In this document: piece after piece, positions 33,084-44,168 of the stretch | How positions within the stretch are numbered: the first letter of the stretch is position 1 | Layout: every line of letters starts with the position of its first letter | DNA from: Fratercula arctica | Taxonomy: Eukaryota; Chordata; Aves; Charadriiformes; Alcidae | Assembly: GCA_947846985.1 (NCBI GenBank) | Contig: CANTUZ010000025.1 | Span: 9,484,100 to 9,548,099, forward strand | Direction of reading: 5' to 3' | DNA: 64,000 nucleotides | Notes under the pieces: model-generated | The model's database searches: none | Told to the model about the DNA's origin: nothing | What the model saw: only the letters and a program-made list of their open reading frames with translations | Made by a program: the position numbers and the translations under genes

Positions 33084-34085
33084 TGTCATGCCACAGTCCG
33101 AAGGGGTGTGAGTTACTCAGATTTGCAAATCCCCAGTGGCATGGACAACTCCCAAGGTCTGTATACAAACATTTATTAAATTCCCACAGTGATTAATATA
33201 TATCTTAACTAGGTCCACGATAATTGGTTAGGTATATATCAAGTTATGGCAAGTGGCTAGGTACGCCTCGCGTTGCTTAACAACAGATATATAATGAATT
33301 ATGGCAAGCGGTAAGGTATCCCTTGAATTACTTAACAACCCTGAGAGGAACAGAGGGATAGAGGGAGGGGAGAGATGAAGAGATCACCGGTCCTGGTTCC
33401 AGCGTTGGCCCAGCCAACGGGGGGGGTCTCTGGTTCGTAGGAGCGCTCTTCTGCGGATCACCCCCCCCCGTGGCACTTATCTTCCCCCTTTTATGTTCGC
33501 CGTATCAGTACGACCCGCCCTACCGCCACGGGGCAGCCTTGTCTCGGGTGTCGTCGTTCGTCCGTCTCCCCCCCCCCCGGTGACGTGTAGCATGGTTTGG
33601 GTGGAGAGACGAGTGCTATAGTCATATATGTTTAGCATGATCTCTATAATCTTCATTAGCATATGCAGGGGTGTCAACTTTAATATGCATTTCACAGGGA
33701 ACGAGGCAAAGGTCAGTCATCGGGCACGGTAGCCTTTCGAAGAAACAAAGAACTACACAAAGTCTCTGTTACTTTGATTTTACTGTCTTTGCTGACGAAA
33801 AGCAGGGCTGTCCTGTCTCCACAGGGCTCCCTTCTTATCTGCATAGCAAAGCCAGTCGTAATTGTTCTTTGAGCGCCGAGACTTAACCTAATTATCCAAG
33901 CTCCACACTATCCACGCCGTGGCTATAGTTTAATTTCAGGGTACTTGCGAGTGTTTTAAACGTTTCTCGGAAAGGCTCGGAGGGCCTCCGCCCCCTCCCC
34001 TTATCTCTACCCGCCGTCGTTCGTGCTTCCCTCAGGCTGCTTCTCTCAGTCTTTGTTTCGGGGAATTTACAAGTTGTCTCCTACA
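33084..34085 (-). repeat. Solo LTR-D, copy 1
   Basis: 1002 bp from TGTCATGCCACAG to GTCTCCTACA with the perfect 5-bp target duplication CCCGT (33079-33083 and 34086-34090). CATTTATT near 33168 gives AATAAA on the minus strand. It is homologous along its length to 34704-35543. It has a GC-rich block with C runs (33404-33580) that the second copy lacks or replaces. Confidence 0.92.
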
Positions 34086-34090
34086 CCCGT

Positions 34091-34698
34091 ACCCTCTTTT
34101 TTTTTTTGTTGGTTTTTTCCTTTTGATTAACATATGCTATAGACTGAAATTGAAACAAGGAGGCTATCAATAGGGGTACTGTATAGGGAAAACGAGTATT
34201 GTGTTTTCCTTCTTGGATATCTAGGCCTGTGCACAGCATGCAGGTATTTTGGGGGGGCTTGGTTTTGTTTGTTTTGGGTTTTTTTAGGGGGATGGTGGTG
34301 TTGTGTGGTAGTCTTGTTTTTTGTTTGGGTTTTTTGATTTTTTTTTTTTTTAAGGCTGGTAGCTTATGTGTTTCTTTACATTCCTAAGAGAGTTGTATGT
34401 AATTGCTTGATGTAGCAGATAGAAAAACAGGGTTGTTAAAAATGCATGGTGAAGGATGTTGCTTCTGCCCAAACTGTAATTCCAGCAAGTTCTCAAGACA
34501 GAAAGTGGGAATATTTACAATTAATAGCTCCAAACATTGCAGGATTTTAGTATGATAAAGAAACAAGCTCATGTTTTGTTGCATATTACTTTCTTGTTTG
34601 CAAAGAAGGTGGTAGTCACTTTGATTCCTCCTAGTTGAAAGGCAAAGATATTAACAGTCGCATTGACAGAAAAATACGTTTCTCTAGAAGCTGTAATT
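34091..34698. other. Intron sequence between two solo LTRs
   Basis: T- and GT-rich on the + strand (34250-34360). No gene or element is recognised. Confidence 0.5.
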
Positions 34699-34703
34699 CC
34701 ATC

Positions 34704-35543
34704 TGTCACGTCCCACTTTCAGGAAAGGGGGGGTAAGCGACTCAGATTCGTAAATCCCCAACGGTGCAGACTGAGGTGAGATAAATCTCAAGGTCTGTAT
34801 ACAAACATTTATTAGTTTCCCAAAATGATTAGTATAGGTCTTAACAAGTCCATGATAATTGGTTAGGCATATAACAAATTATGGCAAATGGTGAGGTATG
34901 CATTGTGTTACTTAACAACAGGTATACAACAACTTATGGCAAGTGGTACTTAAGGTAGTTACTTAACTCTAAGAGAAAAGAGAAACCGATGGACAGAGAA
35001 AAAGACAGAGATAAAGAGATCACCAGTCTTGGTTCCAGCGTCTTTTTCAGGGAATCTTCCCAGGCATAATCATCATCTTTCTTGGAAAAATCTTCCCAGG
35101 CATGATCTTCTTTTGTTTTTCTCTGTTTTCCCCCCTTGCCAAGGACAGCCTCATCTCAGGTTTCTCCCTTCTCCCAGGTGACGTATAGCATGATTTGGGT
35201 GGAGACGAGTGCCATAGTCATGCATGTTTAGCATGATCTCTATAATTTTCATTAGCATATGCAGGGGTGTGCACTTTCATATGCATTTTGCGGATAATGA
35301 AGCAAAGGTCACTTATTGGACACAACGGCCTCGAGAACTGAGAACTAGCAAGCTTACCACATGAGTGGCAGAACTATCCTGTCTTCACAAGGTAGTCCTC
35401 CCACACTTTTAAGTGTTAGCCTCATCAGTTCTTTGAAGGCCAGGCCTGTATTATTTATTTCCTTGCGAGTGTTTGAGGCCTTCCATTGAAGGATTGGAGG
35501 GCCTTCTCCCCTTCATCAGGGAATTTACAGTCTGTCTCTTACA
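34704..35543 (-). repeat. Solo LTR-D, copy 2
   Basis: 840 bp from TGTCACGTCCCAC to GTCTCTTACA with the perfect 5-bp target duplication CCATC (34699-34703 and 35544-35548). It has the same orientation as copy 1. A short internal duplication (AATCTTCCCAGGCATRATC, about 35053-35108) lies where copy 1 has its GC-rich block. The different target duplications show that the two copies are independent insertions. Confidence 0.92.
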
Positions 35544-35696
35544 CCATCAGATGGGTTTCTAACTAATATTTCGCATAGATTTATTTTTTTCTTATCTGAA
35601 ATAATTTGAAAGCCTTGATTTTATAGCTTTTATACATTTCATTCCTCTGGGTTTGTTTATCTTTAAAGCAATTTTGCTTGTCCTTTCTCAATCTTG

Positions 35697-36194
35697 TGTG
35701 AGAAACGCTCCTTATCCAATAACAATGACTCAGGCAGTGAATGATATGAAGCACACTTTATTTAAACATTCTTGCAAGTAGGCACCCTTTTGGTTCTTGA
35801 AACATACCTTTTTATTTCCTAGTCCCAGCTGAATTTTTCCCTCCCCTGTTTCCCATTGGTTAGGTACTCCAGGGTTCACAATCTGTCCGGAGCGCCTAAA
35901 ATCCTTCCTGGATGTCTTGCCTCTGTTTACTTCTCCTTATGCTACACCTAAAGGGATTGACTAGATTATTTCTTTCCTTTTTGGTAGAATTGCTCAATGT
36001 CATTAGCCCTGGTTAAATGTTTGACTACCCTTCTAGTCACTAATCCAGTATGAATCAGTTTGTCCTTTTGTCTGTGTGATAAGAGATGTTCTACAAGCCT
36101 TTGCTGGAGCCTCTTTGTCTTAGTCATTCCCTTATCATGTCACCTCTGATGGAAGCTTTTTTCCTCTGCAAAAACAATACCTGCCTTTCTTACA
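35697..36194 (-). repeat. Solo LTR-C
   Basis: 498 bp from TGTGAGAAACGC to TTTCTTACA, highly similar to the two LTRs of the gamma provirus. It keeps the 42-bp block missing from the 5' LTR of that provirus but has its own small deletions. A possible duplication (CTTG left, CTCTTG right) is offset by two bases. Confidence 0.92.
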
Positions 36195-36671
<477 letters not shown>

Positions 36672-38845
36672 AGTTGAGAATGGAGCTGTACATAGAAAAC
36701 AAAAACCCACAACCCATTGTTTGTCTATCAGATCTAATAATCCATTTAGTGTATTACTGGAAGATACTGTGAACTGGAATGGGCAACTGCTGTAAAAAGG
36801 GTTTTGGAAGATGCATGAATATAATTTTCAAAATGCATTTCAGGGCATGGAACTTGGTAGCACTTCTGTCAATATGTGAAGGGTGTGTTCCTCCAGGCAG
36901 TGTATTTCTCCAAGATGACCCTTCAAAGGATGAGAAATTGGGAGTGAGGAGAAACCTAATGGTGATTCCCAGACTGCACAAGCAGCAGTTTCTGCATGTT
37001 ACACTTATGCTATGTTAGTTTAGATCAAGGTTTAATAAAAAGCTATTAAGAATTGAGGCAAAAGAAACCTTGCTAGAACGTATCCTGTTTCTTTCCAGAC
37101 ACTGCCATCTTCTTTCCAGGATTTTAAATAACAATTGTTTTCCTGTTGTTTTTCAGATTCAAAAGCTAGTTCTGCATTGGTTACTTTCAAGTTCAATCTG
37201 TAGAGTGGTTTAGTGTTTAGTTGAATTCAGCATATTAATTTCCTTAAACTTTCTTACAAGCTGGGGACTAATCACCTTGCAGCTTTTTTGATTTCAAATG
37301 ATAGAAATCTTTATTACCATAATGAACTGTTTGTCTTTTTAGTTCAGGTGGCTTGTGGTCTTGGATTGTTTTTGTGTTAGAAGAGGATTATAATCCTGTT
37401 ACATAGTAAAAATCCAAGGGGACTCTATAGCTCCATTCCATCCATAAAACAAATTGTTTCTAGAACAGTATTTGCAGAATGTAAATTATCTTTGCAATAA
37501 GGGGTTTGGGTAGCTTTAAATTATATGGTAAAAAGTGACAGTCTGTTCTTCCTCATTGTTGATTCTCAGGCAGGTAGTGAAGAGATCTGACAGCAAGCCA
37601 ACCAAGGCTTAGTGTTTATAAATTGTCTCAAACCATGAGATTAAGCAGCAGTGCTAGTCTTTTCAAGAGTAATGTGATAATGTCACAGAGAAATGGAGCA
37701 TACCTCAGTGGCAGACGGCACGTGCCTGTGTGAAGTGTAATAGAGCAAAAATACATTTTGCTGTGATGTTGTATATGGTCAGTCACAATCAGTAGATGTT
37801 GCCATTAGTTATGAATGTAATATCGGTTCAAACGGGAAACTTCAGCTTACAGTAAGACACCTGTTCAATTGTTCACAGCTTACTAAAAAGTTTTAATATA
37901 GGACATTTGCCTTGAGAGTATATCCCTACTTCAAATCAGTGCATTCATAAAAATTCATCTTTCTGCTTTGTTCCTGGTCTACTATCCAATTCCTGTTTTG
38001 AATATAGAAGTTCATTATTCCTCCTGGTTACTTCATTTGTTATTGTTTATAGAGAACACTGACATTCAAGAATTGATCTTCATAATGGGCATATGGGGTG
38101 AGTTGTTAATATACTGTTATGACAGTGAATTGATGTGCACAATAATTGACAGTTGAAGCTATTAAAAAGTATCTGACTACTTTTTTTTTTTTTTTTTTTT
38201 TGCTTTAAACCCACCCAAACAAGCAATAACACCCTAATATTTTTTGGTATCATTTTGTATGTTCAGAGCACAGCAGAGGTTATTTTCATTTGTAGCTATG
38301 AATGTTTAGCAATTTTTCAAGTAAGTTCTCAGATTGTTAATTGTATTTGTAATCAAACTGGTTAGTGATGTCTCCTCATTCAGCTTTGTAAAGCAGCAAG
38401 GAACAAAAATGCAGAAGGAAGTAAAATGTTCATAATAGCAGTTTTTAATTGGAAAGTTATGCCTGTATGTGTGTGGGGAAAATAACATCTAAAAATGGAT
38501 TTCAGTGTTGCTTTATTAGCACTGCTCACCTCTGCCCTGGAAGGAAAGAACTTGGGAATTTACATACCCTAAAGATGACTCTGCTGGTAGAGTGAGATCT
38601 ATAATTAAGTATACAATTATAGCAGAAACTAAGAGCAAACAGTTGCTAACTTTTAAACAATTTTAATTCGAAAATCTCTATTGTGCTATAAAATTGTTTC
38701 TGAAATATGGGAAATGTAAATGATTCATCAAGTTCCTAATACTTCTAACATTTTCTAACCTAATTTCAGACAACTACTAGGTGGTTATTGGTTCTAACAA
38801 TTGAGTCAGTATATTTTATGCTTAATTAGATAAATTCAAATATAA
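36672..38845. other. Intron sequence, nothing recognised
   Basis: AT-rich, with a 21-base poly-T run at about 38181-38201. No exon or repeat family is seen. Confidence 0.5.
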
Positions 38846-38857
38846 GGCCTCGGATGG

Positions 38858-39180
38858 TTTTCCCGAGCTTTTCTGAGGTGAGGAAAGGCCAGGGCAGCGC
38901 AGGTACCCGCAGGGAGCCGGCAGCTTGCGTGAGGACGGCTGACGAGGCGGGGGCGGGGCCAGCAGCAGCGGCAGACTTAAACGCGGCGTAACCGCCACCA
39001 ACGGTCGGTCGCCAAGACGAACAGCTCCGGTGCCGGCACGTCCACAGCGGAGCCGGGTGATCGCGGCGAAAAGGGGCTTTTCCCGAGCTTTTCTGAGGCG
39101 GGGAAAGGCCAGGGCAGCGTAGGGAGCCAGCAGCTTGTGCGAGGGCGGCTGATGAGGTGGGGGCGGGGCTAGCAGCAGCA
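38858..39180 (+). repeat. Tandem promoter-like units in the CR1 5' UTR
   Basis: The block beginning TTTTCCCGAGCTTTTCTGAGG occurs at 38858 and again 220 bp later at 39078. Matching downstream segments (GGAAAGGCCAGGGCAGCG, GGGGGCGGGGC) recur in both. The second copy is shorter in the middle. The region is rich in CpG and GC boxes. Confidence 0.8.
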
Positions 39181-39329
39181 ATGGCCACCCCCACCCCCTT
39201 AAAAAGTGGCCCCAGGGAGCGTGAGCGACTAGGGGTGTGGTGACCAGGATAGGCAAACAGGGCGTGGCGCGGCAGTTGGCGTGGAAAGCTCCAGAGGGGA
39301 GTTCAGCTGGTGAGAGGGAGTTTAGCCAT

Positions 39330-40422
39330 GGTCTCTACCCGGCGGAAAGCTGTGTCCTCTGTGCTTGCCAGAGTAGATATAGCCACAGAGACAAAGCTCC
39401 CATGGAAACATGCAGCCACCCAAGTCTCAGGCTGCAGGGAGTTTCACAACCTTACATGGCTAATGGATGGTAGTAGGGATGACAGCTGTGTGAGGTGTGA
39501 TCAGGTGGATGATCTGGTCAGCCTGGTGGCAGAGCTGAGAGAGGAAGTAGGAAGTCTAAGGAGCATCAGGGAGTGTGAGAAAGAACTAGATTGGTGGAAT
39601 CATGCTCTGACTCTCTCTGAGAGGAAAAACAGGGACAGCCACCAAAAAAACCCCAAGATCAAGGAGATCCCGTATCCTCTCCCTGCCAGACCAAAGGCAG
39701 TGGCCAAATGAAGAGCTGCAAATGGAGGCAAGTCTGTGCTAGGGGCGGCAAGTGAACCCCCTCCTTGCCCAAATCCCCTACCCAGGTGCCTCTGTACAAT
39801 AGGTATGAGGCTCTTGAGGAGGTAGGCCAGCCCATGGATGATGTGGATGACAGTCTGACTACACCAGAGGAATTACCAGGACCGGAAAGGCCTACCCCCA
39901 TTTAACGACCACCTCCACTAGGAAGAAGAGACAGGTTGTAGTTGTGGGAGACTCCCTTCTGAGGGGAACAGAGGGTCCAATATGCTGGGCAGACCCTCTT
40001 AGGGAAGTCTGCTGCCTCCCTGGTGCCCGGGTTAGGGACATCACTAGGAAACTTCCTAGCCTGGTATGCCCCTCGAACTATTACCCACTGTTGCTTTTCC
40101 ATGTGGGTGGTAATGAAGTGGCAACACATAGCCCAAGGGTGATTAAGAGACTTCAGGGCCTTGGGATGGTTAGTTAGGGAATCTGGGGTACAGGTTATTT
40201 TTTCTTCTCTTTTTCCAGTTATAGGCAGTGACATTGAAAGAAACAGATGCACTCAGTCTGTCAATACATGTCTGGTGTCACCGCCACAGTTGTGGGTTTT
40301 TTGACAATGGGATGGCCTACGTGGCACCAGGCTTGCTGGTGTCAGATGGGGTTCATCTTTCTCAAAGGGGGGAGAGGGTGTTTGCTCATGAGCTAGTGGG
40401 TCTCGTTGACCAAGCTTTAAAC
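39330..40422 (+). pseudogene. CR1 ORF1 with SGNH/esterase-like domain
   Basis: ATG at 39328-39330 opens a frame to 39711. It has a Cys-X2-Cys pair and a coiled-coil-like segment (DDLVSLVAELREEVGSLR). After frameshifts and stops the second half shows VVVVGDSLLRG (39930-39965, the nucleophile Ser of a GDS motif) and HVGGNE. It closes with DGVHLSQRGERVFAHEL (about 40345-40400), which holds the Asp and His of an SGNH hydrolase. Such an esterase domain is known in CR1 ORF1. Its catalytic residues are still visible in this dead copy. Confidence 0.8.
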
Positions 40423-40439
40423 TAGACTTGATGGGTGAG

Positions 40440-41216
40440 GGGGACATCAGGCTTATTCATGATAAGCCAAAGGAGCACACTCCAAGGTTTGAGGGATGGG
40501 TCGCTAGCGATGGCCCTCAACCTGTTGCTCTGAGATGTGCTGGGTACGCTGCAGCACAAAGTCTTATGGGGACAAGCCAGGGGCTCCTGAAGCAATAGGA
40601 ACCGGGGAGTCATGGATAAAACACCTCAAAGGAAGGCCACCTGAAGAGCAGCGTGAAGGAAATGCAGCTACTCCAGCCAGCAGGTCAGCTTCGTCGATGG
40701 CCCAGCTGAAGTGCCTCTATGCATGAGGAACAAACCAGGAGTTAAGAGATGTGCGCATGCCTCCAGGGCTGTGATCTTATTGGCATCATGAAGGTGTGGT
40801 GGGATGGCTTCTATGACTGGAGTGTTGGAATGGAGGGATACAGGCTCTTTAGGAAGGACAGGCAGGGGAAACTAGGAGGGGGCATTGCCCACTATGTCAG
40901 TGAACAGCTGGAGTCCATGGAGCTCCACCTGGGCATGGATGGAGACCCAACGGAGAGCTTATGGGTCAAGATGAAAGAATGCAGGGGCAGGTGACATTAC
41001 AGTAGGGGTCTGCTACAGGCCACCTGACCAGGACGACAGAGTGGATGAGGCCCTCCATGGACAGATAGGAGCAGCCTCGTGTTCACAGGCCCTAGCCCTC
41101 ATGGGGGACTTAACCACCCCAATACCTGTTGGAGGGATAACACAGCGGGGCACAGGAAATCCAGGAAGTTCTTGGAATGTGTCGATGATAGCTTCCCTCT
41201 CCAAGTGGTAGAGGAG
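40440..41216 (+). pseudogene. CR1 ORF2, endonuclease N-terminal part
   Basis: Fragments of an apurinic-type endonuclease are readable in 40749-40994 and then in other frames to 41216, where LTR-B begins. Several stops and frameshifts are present. The endonuclease nicks target DNA for target-primed reverse transcription. Confidence 0.75.
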
Positions 41217-41802
41217 CGTAACAGGTTCTTTTTTTAAAGATTCCAATGGACAAACCAGAGCTCACACAAGGAAAAAAAATTAACTCGGCTTTATTGTGAA
41301 GCCTTGCTAAGCAGTTCCCAAAAGTTACTTGAGAGTCTTACCAACCCATAGATCGTAGTAGTACCGCTGAGCAGCAGGATAACGAGGAGCCACATTGAGT
41401 GCAGCAGAGGAAGGTAGGCACAGCACCTTCAGGGCATCCCCTGTATCTTCAAAGTGCACTTATGTCTCTCTCCCTCTCTGTTGTGAGACAGCCCCCTTAT
41501 ATCCTGCACCGGATTGAGTGGAAAAGTACGGGCTAGAGTTGCTGCACGTGTGGCCAGCGCATGCAGTGAGCCCCACCAGGCTCATGATCTGGCTTTGCTA
41601 ACAGTGGCTTTCTGATACGCGACTACATTGTTGCACTCCCTTCTTGTTGTTTTCTTCTTTGAAGGTCAGGTTCTCATGGATACGCACGTAGTTTTTGCAG
41701 CAACAGTACTGAGGTCCTTTTTCTCGGCACGTATACTGGGTTTGGTTCAACTAGTAATTTTCCATCATGTCTCACTCGGACCATCCTCTATTATCCCTTA
41801 CA
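41217..41802 (-). repeat. Solo LTR-B inserted in the CR1 endonuclease
   Basis: About 586 bp interrupt CR1 ORF2. The right end CCTTACA matches the LTR-B U3 end at 4107, and the left end GTAACAGG is a partly decayed inverted partner. TTTATTGTG at about 41291 gives AATAAA on the minus strand. CR1 resumes at AGGAGCC, and the left flank GAGGAG is an imperfect duplication. The U3 part (41430-41802) aligns with 3712-4107. Confidence 0.85.
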
Positions 41803-44080
41803 TAAGGAGCCAAGGATGAGAGGAGCCGTGCTGGATCTTGCCCTTACCAACAAGGAGGAGCTAGTGGGGAATGTGAAGCTCCAGGGTAGCTTTGGCTGCA
41901 GTGATCATGAAATGGTAGAATTCAAGATCCTTAGGGGGCAGCAAAAGGGGTGTGCAGCGAGCTCACTACCCTGGACTTCAGGAGAGCAGACTTTGGCCTC
42001 TTGAGGGATCTGCTTGCTAGGGTAACATGGTGTCCTAAACCATGACACATTGGATAAAATGCTGGAGGGGAGAGGGGCCCCAGAAAGCTGGTTAGTATTC
42101 AAGGATCATCTCCCCCAAGCTCAGGAGCGGTGCATCCCAAGAATGAAGAAGTCAGGAAAAAAAGCCAGAAGGCCTGCGTGGATGAACAAGGAGCTCCTAG
42201 ACAAGCTCAAAAGCAAAAATGAGGCCTACAGAGGGTGGAAGCAAGGACAGGTTGACTGGGTGGAATACAGAGGAACTGTCCAAGTGACCAGGAACCAGAT
42301 TAGGCAAGCTAAAGCCCAGATAGAATTAAATCTGGCTAGGGGCATCAAGGACAACAAGAAAAACTTCTATAAGTACGTCAGGGGTAAAGGCAAGACTAGG
42401 GAAGATGTGGGCCCTCTCAGGAGGGAGACAGGAGACCTGGTCACCAGGATATGGAGAAGGCTGAGGTGGTGAATGACTTTTTCACTTTGGTCTTCACCAT
42501 CAAGGTCTCTAACTACACCGCCCAAGTTGCAGGATGCAAAGGCAGGGTCTATGAGAATGGAGAACTGCCCGCTGTAGGAGAAGATCAGGTTTGAGACCAT
42601 CTGAGGAACCTGAAGGTGCATAAGTCCATGGGACCAGATGAAATCCATCCACGGGTCCTGAGGGAGCTGGCAGATGAAGTTGCCAAGCTGCTTTCCATTA
42701 TATTTGAAAACTCGTGGCAGTCTGGTGAAGTTCACACTGACTGGAAAAGGGGAAACACAGCCCCAGTTTTCAAAAAGGGTAAAAAAGGAAGACCCAGGAA
42801 ACTACAGACGGGTCAGTCTCACCTCTGTGCCTGGCAAGATCATGGAGCAGATCCTCCTGGAATCTCTGCTAAGGCACATGGAAAATAAGGACGTGATTGG
42901 TGACAGCCAACATGGCTTCACCAAAGGCAAATTACATGCCTGACAAATTTGGTGGCCTTCTACGATGTTGCCACAGCATTGGTAGATAAGGGGAGAGCAA
43001 CTGACATCATCTACCTGGACTTATGCAAAGCATTTGACACTGTCCCGCATGTCATCCTGGTCTCTCAATTGGAAAGTCATGGATTTGATGGATGGACCAC
43101 TTGGTGGATAAGGAACTGGCTAGATGGCCGCACTCAAAGGTTTGTGGTCAGCAGCTTAATGTCCAGGTAGAAACCAGTGACGAGTGGCATTCCTCAGAGG
43201 TCAGTACTGGGACCAGGGCTGTTTAATATCTTTGTCGGTGACATGGACAGTGGGATTGAGTGCACCCTCAGCAAGTTTGCCGACGACACCAAGCTGTGTG
43301 GTGCAGTCAACATGCTGGAGGGACCTGGACGCCATCCAGAGGGACCTGGACAGGCTTGAGAGGTGGGCCCGTGTGAACCTCATGAAGTTCAACCAGGCCA
43401 AGTGCAAGGTCCTGCACCTGGGTCAGGGCAATCCCAGACATAAATACAGGTTGGGTTGAGAATGGCTTGAGAGCAGCCCTGAGGAGAAGGACTTGGGGGT
43501 GCTGGTTGATGAGAAGCTCGACATGAGCAGGCAATGTGCGCTCGCAGCCCAGAAAGCCAACTGTATCCTGGGCTGCATCAAAAGAAGTGTGGCCAGCAAG
43601 TCGAGGGAGGTGATTCTGCCCCTCTACTCCGCTCTCGTGAGACCCCACCTGGAGTACTGTGTCCAGCTCTGGAGTCCTCAGCACAGGAAGGACGTGGACC
43701 TGTTGGAATGGGTCCAGAGGAGGGCCACGAAGATGATCAGAGGGCTGGAGCACCTCTCCTATGAGGACAGGCTGAGAGAGTTGGGGTTGTTCAGCCTGGA
43801 GAAGAGGAGGCTCCCGGGAGACCTTCTAGCAGCCTTCCAGTACCTAAAGGGGGCCTATAGGAGAGATGGGGAGGGACTCTTTATGAATCAGTGTAGCGGT
43901 AGGACGAGGGGTAACAGTTTTAAACTGAAAGAGGGGAAAGTTAGATTAGATATTAGTAAGAAATTCTTGACTGTGAGGGTGATGAGACACTGGAGCAGGT
44001 TGCCCAGGGAAGTTGTGGATGCCCCATCCCTGGAGGTGTTCAAGGCCGAGTTGGATGGGGATTTGAGCAACCTGGTCTAG
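41803..44080 (+). pseudogene. CR1 ORF2, endonuclease end and reverse transcriptase
   Basis: The endonuclease end has GCSDHEMVEF (about 41898-41927), with the conserved Ser-Asp-His. RT motifs follow: [18 protein letters not shown] (42610-42680), [15 protein letters not shown] (43005-43050) and the catalytic box [10 protein letters not shown] (43275-43305). The C-terminal part 43493-44080 is one open frame of 195 codons. Stops and frame changes occur between these blocks. Confidence 0.9.
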
Positions 44081-44168
44081 CAGGAGGTGTCCCTGCCTAC
44101 GTCAGGGGGATTGGAACTAGATGTGTTTTAAGGTCCCTTCCAACCTAAACCATTCCATGATTCTGTGG
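44081..44168 (+). repeat. CR1 3' UTR and 3' end
   Basis: A short UTR ends with octamer-like repeats (CCATTCCATGATTCTGTGG), the hallmark CR1 terminus, without a poly-A tail. Confidence 0.85.

Larger units (their letters stand above)
38846..44168 (+). mobile_element. Near full-length CR1 LINE, interrupted by LTR-B
   Basis: A GC-rich 5' region (38846-39240), ORF1 (39330-40422), ORF2 endonuclease and RT (about 40440-44080) and a 3' UTR ending CCATTCCATGATTCTGTGG follow in order. That is the complete CR1 layout, whereas nearly all CR1 copies are strongly 5' truncated. Excluding the inserted LTR its length is about 4.7 kb. Both ORFs carry stops and frameshifts, so it is inactive. The exact 5' end and target duplication could not be fixed. 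Confidence 0.9.
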
